A stretch of 64,000 nt of DNA from contig NZ_LR824569.1 of the NCBI RefSeq assembly GCF_903969135.1, forward strand, positions 2,542,001-2,606,000, written 5' to 3'. The notes below the pieces were generated by a model. That model saw only the letters and a list, made by a program, of their open reading frames with translations. It searched no databases and was not told the origin of the DNA. Shown here in pieces: positions 52,839 through 60,460 of the stretch (position 1 is the first letter of the stretch; each line of letters opens with the position of its first letter). This DNA is from Chryseobacterium sp. JV274. Its GTDB lineage: Bacteria; Bacteroidota; Bacteroidia; Flavobacteriales; Weeksellaceae. The position numbers were made by a program, and so were the translations under genes.

Positions 52839-54671
52839 TTATTTCTGTATTCCGTAGGCTGCCAATATCTTGTTGAAAATCTCTGTATTTTCAAATAATC
52901 CTGTAAATTCTTTAGAGTTCGGACCGTATGCAAAAACACTTGACGGAATGGAGGTATGATCATTCGTACTGAAGTTTCCGAATATCCAGCCATCTTTCAG
53001 GCTTCCGTCCAATAGCGTCAAACCACCTGTTTCATGATCTCCCACCACGATTACCAGGGTTTCTTTATTTTCATCAGCAAATTTCATTGCCTTACCAACC
53101 ACATGATCAAAGTCCAGTAATTCTGTAACCAGCTGCTCAATATTGTTGCTATGACCTCCTCCATCAGTCTGAGAAGCTTCTATCATCATAAAGAATCCGT
53201 TTTTATTATTCTTTAAATTATTTAAGGTAAGATCGAACGCATCGGAAAGCCAGTTTCCTCTTCCGTTGGTTATTCTTTGTGAAGCCAGAGGATCAATCAC
53301 CAAAGTACGGTTCTTAATTGCAGTAACTGATTTCAAATCTTTATACAAATCGACTTTGGCATCTTTAAATTTCTGTACATTTTCCTGAGACAGTCCGTTT
53401 GTAGGGCCTCCGATAAGAATTCTCGTTTTTGAAGCTGCGAAATCTTTCAAAATAGGTTCGGAACTATTTCTATTGTCTGAGTGTGCATAGAAATCAGCAG
53501 GCGTTGCATCTGTAACATCACCCGTAGAAATCAATCCGGAGACCATTCCTTTCTCAGCGATAATATCAGGAATTTGTGCGAGTGCTTTTCCCATATTGTC
53601 AACTCCTACAAAAGTATTTTTAGTTTTCACTCCTGTTGCAAATGCTGTAGAACCCGGTGCTGAATCTGTAATATAGGCATTGGATGAATTGGTTTTGGAA
53701 AGTCCTGTAGCTTTCATATTGAAAACATTTAACTTTCCTTTGTTGGCTGTAAAGGCAGCATAGTATTGCGGAAGAGAAGTTCCGTCTGGTATAAGAAGGA
53801 TCACATTCTTTACCTTTTTAACCACTCCGTCTGATGCATAAGTCGGAGTATAGGTGCTGTATTCTTTTGTATTTTTATAAAAGTTTTTCGGGATAGAGTT
53901 CATGAATTTTTTTAGATCCGGAATATGGTCGGTATTGATATAATCTACTCCCATATCCATAAAATTCACCCATGCATTAGGAAAGTCCGGAGCCCCGTAA
54001 AAACGCACTGGTTTTTGCTGGGAATGTGCTTTTTCAACAGCAGTTCTAATCCTTGCCGTTTCCTCGTCTCTTGGGATTCCTTTTCCATTCCATTTTACCA
54101 ATCCGGGAAGATCTGCACTGAACATTCCTACTCTTTTTAACTGGTCTGCAGAATAATTTTTGTCAAGATCTCCATCAAAGTAAAGATAGTCTGGATAGTT
54201 TTTAAAATCTGTCGGTTGGGGTCTTCCGCCGGTAATCACAATTTTAATTCCTGAATTTCCCGTGATCTCAGGATATTTTTTTAATGTAGCCACCAAAGCA
54301 TCCAATGATGTTTTATAATCCTGCTTAATATCAATCAGCAGCTGGAGTTTTTTGCCGGCATCCGGATAGATATTCCCTTTGTTCAGCTTAATCTGTTTTG
54401 AAATATTATCGAGATAAAGGTTTTCCAGTGTTCTGTCTGCAGAAAGTTCTTTTTCGGTATGAGCTACCCAAAGATTACCTTTTACAAGAAATACATCTGC
54501 TTCTATGGAACCAAAGTTGGCATAATAAGCCTGCCAGAAAGGGATCTCCTGCATGTAATCATTATGTGAATGTGCATTGCCAACATTGTAGTTTAAATAA
54601 TTCTGTGCCTGATTTTCAGAAAAAACAGCCAGGGCCAGTACAGCCAAAATTTTTGATAGTTTCCGTTTCAT
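52839..54671 (-). CDS. Secreted GDPD/PI-PLC-like - alkaline phosphatase fusion
   Basis: 610 residues. The signal peptide ends in NQAQ. Residues 28-265 form a glycerophosphodiesterase/PI-PLC-like TIM barrel: NAHSHNDY (catalytic His), SIEADVFL (E-x-D metal ligands), VAHTEKEL (second His). Residues 285-610 are a complete alkaline phosphatase domain: LLIPDGTS, TDSAPGSTAFATG (nucleophile Ser), DVTDATPADFYAH, MMIEASQTDGGGH and VVGDHETGG metal ligands, and NDHTSIPSS. One chain could hydrolyse a phosphodiester and then release phosphate. Last gene of the susC-susD operon. Bifunctionality is inference. Confidence 0.88.
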   Translation of the reverse strand: MKRKLSKILAVLALAVFSENQAQNYLNYNVGNAHSHNDYMQEIPFWQAYYANFGSIEADVFLVKGNLWVAHTEKELSADRTLENLYLDNISKQIKLNKGNIYPDAGKKLQLLIDIKQDYKTSLDALVATLKKYPEITGNSGIKIVITGGRPQPTDFKNYPDYLYFDGDLDKNYSADQLKRVGMFSADLPGLVKWNGKGIPRDEETARIRTAVEKAHSQQKPVRFYGAPDFPNAWVNFMDMGVDYINTDHIPDLKKFMNSIPKNFYKNTKEYSTYTPTYASDGVVKKVKNVILLIPDGTSLPQYYAAFTANKGKLNVFNMKATGLSKTNSSNAYITDSAPGSTAFATGVKTKNTFVGVDNMGKALAQIPDIIAEKGMVSGLISTGDVTDATPADFYAHSDNRNSSEPILKDFAASKTRILIGGPTNGLSQENVQKFKDAKVDLYKDLKSVTAIKNRTLVIDPLASQRITNGRGNWLSDAFDLTLNNLKNNKNGFFMMIEASQTDGGGHSNNIEQLVTELLDFDHVVGKAMKFADENKETLVIVVGDHETGGLTLLDGSLKDGWIFGNFSTNDHTSIPSSVFAYGPNSKEFTGLFENTEIFNKILAAYGIQK

Positions 54672-54680
54672 AATTTCTGT

Positions 54681-54720
54681 AAAAAACTATATCATCACAG
54701 AAGTTTCTGCAATGATATAG
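54681..54720 (-). terminator. Intercistronic terminator or attenuator between susD and the phosphatase gene
   Basis: On the minus strand CTATATCAT (54720-54712) pairs with ATGATATAG (54695-54687), with TTCTG/CAGAA inside, followed by six Ts (54686-54681) only 10 bases before the phosphatase ATG. It would lower phosphatase expression relative to susCD or be regulated. Confidence 0.65.
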
Positions 54721-54744
54721 TGGATAATATATAAGATTAAGATG

Positions 54745-56253
54745 TTACCAGCCTTCATTTTGCTTGATGATTCCATGACTGTTTACGATTTCAGCCTGCG
54801 GAACTGCCCAAACATTATGTACAGCTGGATTAAAATTTCTTGCTGCCCAAACCTCCTGTCCGTTAATACCATGCAGAGGCTTGGCATAAGCTGCCTGTGC
54901 ATCTCCCCAACGTACAAGGTCTCTGTGTCTGTCTGCCCATTCACCTGCCAGCTCACAGCGTCTTTCATGTTTAAGGTCTGCCATTGTACATCCGTTTTTC
55001 GGAGATAAACCTGCACGTACTCTGATCATATTGATTTCCTGATCTGCAGATTTCCCCTGCATCAATGCAGCTTCTGCTTTGATAAGGATAACCTCAGCAT
55101 AACGCATGATCGGAACGGCAAGATCCGTACACGGATAATCTCCGTTGGCACTCACATGACCGCTGTTAAGCTGATATTTGAAAGCATCCATATATTTATT
55201 GAACTGATATCCGGTAAGTGAATTGGTAGAAGCATATATTCTTTCTTTCCCGTTAAAGGTAAATTTGTCACCTATTTTCAGGATGGATGCACTTCTTCTA
55301 AGATCCCCTGTTTCATATTCGTCATAAAGTTCTTTTGTAGGCTGAAAATATCCCCATCCGTTATATTCGCCCCATCCTTTATTTTCAAGCATTACGCCCG
55401 GAAGAATACTTCCCCATGCTGTAAACTTAGGTGTCCCGGGGACAGACCAGATATATTCTGAGCTGTAGTTGTTTTCAGCTTTGAAGACGTCAGCAAAATT
55501 ACCCAGCAAAGCTCTGTTTCCTTTTGTCATCACTTCATTAGCCCAGAATTCTGCATTCTTCCAGTCTTTCATAAACAAGTATACTTTTGCCAAAAGTGCC
55601 CATGCTGCAGCTTTATGTGGTCTGCCGTAATCTTTTGCAGGAAGTTCTGCCTGAGTAGGTAATAATTCGGCTGCTCTTTTCAGGTCGTTTACAATGTAGG
55701 TGTAATTTTCCATCACATTGGCTGCTCTCGGAATCGGGTTTGGATCAGGATCCTTAGAACGGTCGATAATAGGTACTCCCGCTTTTTCATTTCCGTAAGA
55801 ATAAGAAAGTTCAAAATACATTCTGCTGCTCATGAACAAAGCTTCTCCCAGGTATTTATTTTTAATGGCTTGTGAAGTCTGGATGTTATCAATATTACGG
55901 ATCACACGGTTGGCCACCCCAATTACATTATATCTTTTGTTCCATTGAGTTTCAAGATCTCCCGCTGCGATGTAATTACTGCTGAAGTTTTTTGCGTTAT
56001 CCGCTTCGCTCTTTGCTCTTCCGGTTACCATATCATCACTGGCGTTGATAAACCAAAATAGTCCTCTTCCGTAAAATTCACCGTCGAACAAAGGTTTATA
56101 CATGGCATTAGCACCGGTAATCAGGTCATTTTCCGTTTTCCAGAAACTGGCTTCAGTAGGTGTTCCTTCCGGCTGAACATCCAACTCTCCTGTACATGAT
56201 AAAAGCATTACGGATATTCCTGATACTAAAAATATTTTATTGAAAAATTTCAT
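54745..56253 (-). CDS. SusD/RagB family outer-membrane lipoprotein
   Basis: 502 residues. Lipoprotein signal ending LLSC (Cys20). SusD fold: N-terminal EASFWKTENDLITGANAMYKPL, TPR helices (NAVIR-type GVANRVIRNIDNI; AAAWALLAKVYLFMKDW), and the C-terminal VPIMRYAEVILIKAEAAL with the RHRDLVRWGD motif before the end. Acts as the lid and ligand-capture partner of the adjacent SusC. 25 bases after susC. The ligand is not a glycan by context: no glycoside hydrolase is nearby, only phosphoesterases. Confidence 0.93.
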   Translation of the reverse strand: MKFFNKIFLVSGISVMLLSCTGELDVQPEGTPTEASFWKTENDLITGANAMYKPLFDGEFYGRGLFWFINASDDMVTGRAKSEADNAKNFSSNYIAAGDLETQWNKRYNVIGVANRVIRNIDNIQTSQAIKNKYLGEALFMSSRMYFELSYSYGNEKAGVPIIDRSKDPDPNPIPRAANVMENYTYIVNDLKRAAELLPTQAELPAKDYGRPHKAAAWALLAKVYLFMKDWKNAEFWANEVMTKGNRALLGNFADVFKAENNYSSEYIWSVPGTPKFTAWGSILPGVMLENKGWGEYNGWGYFQPTKELYDEYETGDLRRSASILKIGDKFTFNGKERIYASTNSLTGYQFNKYMDAFKYQLNSGHVSANGDYPCTDLAVPIMRYAEVILIKAEAALMQGKSADQEINMIRVRAGLSPKNGCTMADLKHERRCELAGEWADRHRDLVRWGDAQAAYAKPLHGINGQEVWAARNFNPAVHNVWAVPQAEIVNSHGIIKQNEGW

Positions 56254-56278
56254 TTTTTACTTTTTTGTTAGTTAAAAA

Positions 56279-59167
56279 TTATAACCCGATCTCCACCCCA
56301 AAGATGAATGAGCGTGCCTGAGGATATCTTCCGGTATCTACACCATAAGAATTCATTCCTACTTCAGGATCAAATCCTGTATATTTCGTAATCGTAAACA
56401 GGTTATTGGAAGTCATATAGATTCTCACCTTATTCACATCCAGCTTGCTGTACAATTCTTTTGGTAATGAGTAACCAATGGTAAGGTTCTTCAGCCTTAG
56501 ATAAGATCCGTCTTCCACATAGAAATCCGATACTTTGGAATAATTACCGCTTGGGTCTCCGTGTACCAGTCTTGGAATATCGGTGTTCGTATTCTGAGGA
56601 GTCCATGCATTAAGGATATCTTTATCCATGTTGTAGTTCTGCCCTGTACCACCCGGGTTCAAAGAAATAAACTTCATCCCGTTGAATATTTTATTTCCGT
56701 ATACGCCCTGGAAGAATAAGTTCAGATCAAAGTTTTTCCATGTCATGTTGTAAGAAAATCCGTAAGAAAACTTAGGATATGGGCTACCAAGATTAACAAA
56801 GTCATTATTATTAAGCACTCCTGTGTTACCTTCTTTCTTCAGGAACTTGATATCACCTGGTTTTGCATTCGGCTGGATAAGATTTCCGTTGGCATCTTTA
56901 TAATTGTTGATCTCTTCCTGAGTCTGGAAAATTCCTCCGGTCTTGTAACCATAGAAAGAATAGAGAGGATCACCCACTTTCACGCGTGTTGGTTTCAGCA
57001 CACCTCTTACTCCATTATCATTGATAAAGATCTCATTCACATTGGCAAGCTGCTTCACCGTGTTTTTTAGTTGACTCATTGTAGCTCCGACAGAGAATGT
57101 GAAATCATCAGAAACTACTTTGTTGTAATTGATTCCCAACTCGAATCCTTTATCCTGAAATAATCCTGCATTCACATACTGATTATTATATGTTGCCGTA
57201 CTTGGTAAGCTTACATTGAAAATCTGATCTTTGGAATTCTTTACGAAATAATCAAACTGTAAAGAAAGGCTGTTGTGGAGGAATGAAGCATCTACCCCAA
57301 AGTTAGTCTGCTCAGATTTCCCCCATTTCAGATCCGGGTTCGGACGTGTAGTTGCGTAATAAGCAATATTTTGAGAAGGATCCTGTCCGAAAATCACATT
57401 ATTATCTCTGGTCATTAATGGATTAACAGCTTGTGGAGAAATCCCTCCAAGGTTACCCAGAATACCATAACTTCCTCTCAGTTTAAGACTGGAAAGCCAT
57501 GAAATATCTTTCATAAAATTTTCTTTCGAAACTACCCATGCACCGGAAACCGCATAATAGTTAGCAAATCTGTTCTGTTTTGCTACCAGTGAAGAACCAT
57601 CACGTCTTCCCAATACACTTATGATATACTTTCCTGCATAGTCATAATTTACTCTCGCCAGATAAGAAACCAAAGATTGCTTGAATCTGTAACTGGAAAC
57701 ATCTTTATTGGTATCTGCAGCATTCTGAAGATGTTGGAAAACCTCAGCTTCACTTCTGAAATCATAGGCTTTTGCTACAAAACCATCATCAATTGTTTTC
57801 TGGAAAGTAAACCCTCCCAGGAAATCAAAATTATGTTTTCCTGCAGCAATTTTATAGGTAAGCAATTGCTCTGCAAGTGCTGTAGATGAGTTATTGGACT
57901 GGTACTCTAAATTATTCGTATCAAAAATCTTCCCGACTTCCAATACTCTATAGGTAAAGTTTTTTACATCACCCAGTTTAAAAGTCTGCGAAAAGTTAGA
58001 ACGGAATTTTAAATCCTTAGCCAACGTAATCTCAGCATATGGATTGATCAAGATCTCATGCGTAGGATTTCTGATACTGATCCTTTTAAGATAAGCTACC
58101 GGATTGATCATATCTCCGTAACCTCCTGCCACATCAATTGGTAATCCGGAAAAAGCTCCGCTTGGTGTGTATACCGGAACATTCGGTGGATAGTACATTG
58201 CAGCCACTAAAGCTCCCGTATAACCACTTTTTGTATCTGCTGTATTGCCGTCAGAGTAATTATAATACATATTTTCTCCAATCGTCAGCCAATCTTTTAC
58301 TTTATGTTCAGAATTGACTCTGAAATTATATCGTTTTGCCTGCGTATTCAGTAAGATTCCTTCCAGATTTCTATGGTTCATTCCCACAAAATATCTGGAT
58401 TTCTCACTTCCTCCGCTTAGGTTAACATTGTATTCCTGAATAGTTCCTGTTCTGAAAATTTCTTTCATCCAGTCTGTTCTGGTAATTCTTCCGTCCGGAT
58501 ATTGGTTAGGATTAAAAGCAATGGGTAAACTTCCCAGTTTCCCGGCATTTTCATATGCTTTGTACATTACATCCTGAAATTCCGCTGCATTCAGAGACTC
58601 TTTTAGCCTCCATGCCTGGTTCACTCCATATTTTACATCAAAATCTACGGTAAGATTTCCTTTTTTCCCCTTTTTAGTGGTGATCAGGATAACCCCTCCG
58701 GAAGATCTTGCTCCATAAATGGCTGCAGAAGCATCTTTAAGTACAGAAATATCCTGTATATCATTTGGGTTAATAGAGGGTGTTCCATTAAAAACTACTC
58801 CGTCTACTACATAAAGAGGAGTTTCTCCATTGATTCCTCCCAGACCACGAATATTTACTTTAGGTGAGCCGTTAGGATCTCCACCTTCGTTCACTACAGT
58901 TACTCCGGGAGCTTTACCCTGAAGAACCTCTCCTACACCAGACAAAGATCTGGAAGTAAGCTTATCCAGCGAAGCCTCCGAAACAGCGCCGGAAACTTTA
59001 CTTTTTTTCTGTGTTCCGTATCCTACAACAACAATCTCGTCGATGGATTTTTCTTTTAAGCTGTCTTTTTTCTGAGCGAGGAACATCGGTGAAGCTGATA
59101 TTGCACCAATAAGTAATACCCTTCCCGTTAAATACGTTACTGAGACAGGGATTTTAAATACATTCAT
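56279..59167 (-). CDS. SusC/RagA family TonB-dependent outer-membrane transporter
   Basis: 962 residues from the ATG at 59167 (MNVFKIPVSVTYLTGR). The in-frame TTG at 59191 overlaps the -7 box and is rejected. After the signal sequence the TonB-box region follows almost at once (IDEIVVVGYGTQKK, about 43-56), so the N-terminal carboxypeptidase-like domain usual in SusC is absent. Next the plug (LQGKAPGVTVVNEGGDPNG, VNIRGLGG, YVVDGVVFNG, IYGARSSGGVILITTKKG) and a 22-strand-type barrel ending FIFGVEIGL. AAGGAG lies 3 bases before the ATG. Operon susC-susD-phosphatase. Confidence 0.93.
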   Translation of the reverse strand: MNVFKIPVSVTYLTGRVLLIGAISASPMFLAQKKDSLKEKSIDEIVVVGYGTQKKSKVSGAVSEASLDKLTSRSLSGVGEVLQGKAPGVTVVNEGGDPNGSPKVNIRGLGGINGETPLYVVDGVVFNGTPSINPNDIQDISVLKDASAAIYGARSSGGVILITTKKGKKGNLTVDFDVKYGVNQAWRLKESLNAAEFQDVMYKAYENAGKLGSLPIAFNPNQYPDGRITRTDWMKEIFRTGTIQEYNVNLSGGSEKSRYFVGMNHRNLEGILLNTQAKRYNFRVNSEHKVKDWLTIGENMYYNYSDGNTADTKSGYTGALVAAMYYPPNVPVYTPSGAFSGLPIDVAGGYGDMINPVAYLKRISIRNPTHEILINPYAEITLAKDLKFRSNFSQTFKLGDVKNFTYRVLEVGKIFDTNNLEYQSNNSSTALAEQLLTYKIAAGKHNFDFLGGFTFQKTIDDGFVAKAYDFRSEAEVFQHLQNAADTNKDVSSYRFKQSLVSYLARVNYDYAGKYIISVLGRRDGSSLVAKQNRFANYYAVSGAWVVSKENFMKDISWLSSLKLRGSYGILGNLGGISPQAVNPLMTRDNNVIFGQDPSQNIAYYATTRPNPDLKWGKSEQTNFGVDASFLHNSLSLQFDYFVKNSKDQIFNVSLPSTATYNNQYVNAGLFQDKGFELGINYNKVVSDDFTFSVGATMSQLKNTVKQLANVNEIFINDNGVRGVLKPTRVKVGDPLYSFYGYKTGGIFQTQEEINNYKDANGNLIQPNAKPGDIKFLKKEGNTGVLNNNDFVNLGSPYPKFSYGFSYNMTWKNFDLNLFFQGVYGNKIFNGMKFISLNPGGTGQNYNMDKDILNAWTPQNTNTDIPRLVHGDPSGNYSKVSDFYVEDGSYLRLKNLTIGYSLPKELYSKLDVNKVRIYMTSNNLFTITKYTGFDPEVGMNSYGVDTGRYPQARSFIFGVEIGL

Positions 59168-59188
59168 GATCTCCTTTTTGATTAGGTG

Positions 59189-59235
59189 CAAAATTAGATC
59201 AGTCCGCTCCCCCGCCCCATTAAGGTTTCCTTATG
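59189..59235 (-). promoter_or_regulatory. susC promoter with GC-rich patch and CTTAA unit at -33
   Basis: -7 box TAATTTTG on the minus strand (59196-59189), 21 bases before the ATG. The normal -33 TTTG is missing; instead CTTAATGG (59224-59217) is preceded 11 bases earlier by CATAAGGA. Between them and the -7 box lies a run of GGGGCGGGGGAGCGG, very unusual for this genome. The layout fits an activator-dependent promoter. Confidence 0.45.
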
Positions 59236-59358
59236 TTTTTATTAATAAATTTTAGCTTTTTTAAGACACCACCTACCACACGTTGTAAGTAAAACATTGT
59301 ATATCAATTATATAAGTAATTAAAAGTAATCATTTCTCTGATATTGCATGCAGAATTG

Positions 59359-59377
59359 AGATTAAGTTTGTCTTAAG
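59359..59377 (-). promoter_or_regulatory. Pho-box-like direct repeats upstream of susC
   Basis: In the susC direction CTTAAGAC (59377-59370) and CTTAATCT (59366-59359) are spaced 11 bases apart with AAA between. The pair resembles the repeats before the PI-PLC gene. It is about 165 bases from the susC -7 box, so it may act at distance or serve the divergent gene. The remaining gap to 59562 holds no gene. Confidence 0.35.
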
Positions 59378-59562
59378 TTTATTATGAACTGATAGCAATA
59401 GATCAGTAAATCATTAAAATTATTTCAGGAATAATAAATAACTGAGTTCATTTTTCTTTTTTTACATTTGCTGAAAATAGATTTTACTTTTGAACACAGA
59501 CCTTTAAAAACGTCTCACTGGCATCAGAAGAAAAATAAAAACAATAAAATCAGACAAATTCA

Positions 59563-60357
59563 ATGACCATCATTATTACAGGAACCTCATCAGGGATCGG
59601 GTTTGCATTGGCCGAATATTTTGGTAAAAAAGGGCATAAAGTATACGGATTAAGCAGAAAGCATACAGAAAGTGAGTATTTCAGATCTATACCCACTGAT
59701 GTTACCGATAACACAGCCGTTCAGAATGCTATCGCTGAGGTTTTAAAAACAGAATCCAGAATTGATGTTCTGATCAATAATGCTGGAATGGGAATGGTAG
59801 GAGCAGTAGAAGATTCTACGAAAGAAGATATTTTAAAATTGTTCAGCCTAAATCTTGCCGGACCTGTACAGATGATGAGCGCTGTTCTTCCGAAAATGCG
59901 TGAACACAAATTTGGGAAGATCATCAATGTTTCCAGCATCGGAAGTGAGATGGGTCTGCCTTTCCGCGGATTTTATTCGGCTTCAAAATCTGCGCTGGAT
60001 AAAGTAACGGAAGCGATGAGGTATGAAGTTTATCCTTGGAATATTGAAGTATGTTCACTGCATTTGGGAGATATCAAAACCAATATTGCAGACAACAGAG
60101 TTATTGCACAAGTTTCCCAACCTTATAAAAATGTTTTTGATAAAGTATATGCTCTGATGAACTCTCATGTGAACGATGGAACTGAACCTTTGGAAGTTGC
60201 AGAATACATTGAAAAACTTTTAGCAAAAAATAAGTGGAAAGCTCATTATTATTTTGGTAAATTCGGGCAGAAAATCGGGGTTCCTTTGAAATGGATTCTT
60301 CCACAGGGAACTTATGAGAATTTAATGAAAAAATATAATAAACTGGATAAAAATTAG
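59563..60357 (+). CDS. Short-chain dehydrogenase/reductase
   Basis: 264 residues, classical SDR. Cofactor motif TGTSSGIG (residues 7-14), NNAG (about 72), catalytic Ser in INVSSIGS (about 126) and YSASK (about 139-143, Tyr/Lys). The residue pattern after the second strand (GLSRK) favours NADP(H). The C-terminal part (KWKAHYYFGKFGQKIGVPLKWILP) is typical of SDRs acting on hydrophobic substrates. No neighbour indicates the substrate. Divergent from the susC operon. Confidence 0.88.
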   Translation: MTIIITGTSSGIGFALAEYFGKKGHKVYGLSRKHTESEYFRSIPTDVTDNTAVQNAIAEVLKTESRIDVLINNAGMGMVGAVEDSTKEDILKLFSLNLAGPVQMMSAVLPKMREHKFGKIINVSSIGSEMGLPFRGFYSASKSALDKVTEAMRYEVYPWNIEVCSLHLGDIKTNIADNRVIAQVSQPYKNVFDKVYALMNSHVNDGTEPLEVAEYIEKLLAKNKWKAHYYFGKFGQKIGVPLKWILPQGTYENLMKKYNKLDKN

Positions 60358-60374
60358 TTGATTGATAGGGCGCA

Positions 60375-60453
60375 TAGTTATTCTGAACAGAATGCGATGC
60401 AGTGAAGAATCTTTTGTACTGAAGATTTCTCAATCCTCTTCACATTCAGAAGC
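60375..60453. repeat. Imperfect inverted repeat of the TTCTGAA...GTGAAGAATC type
   Basis: The left arm TTATTCTGAA with GTGAAGAATC (60378-60410) is inverted in the right arm GATTTCTCAATCC with CTTCACATTCAGAA (60424-60450). Sequences of this kind occur dispersed in many Bacteroidota genomes. It covers the region just before, and possibly the old 5' end of, the Omp85-like gene. Confidence 0.55.
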
Positions 60454-60460
60454 TGATAAA

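Noticed and set aside
54742-55016. Open frames on both strands near the susD 3' end
   Set aside because: They overlap the susD coding sequence, which has a full SusD signature; no independent start or promoter.
59168-59191. TTG start for the first SusC
   Set aside because: The TTG is the last part of the TAATTTTG -7 box; the ATG at 59167 follows.
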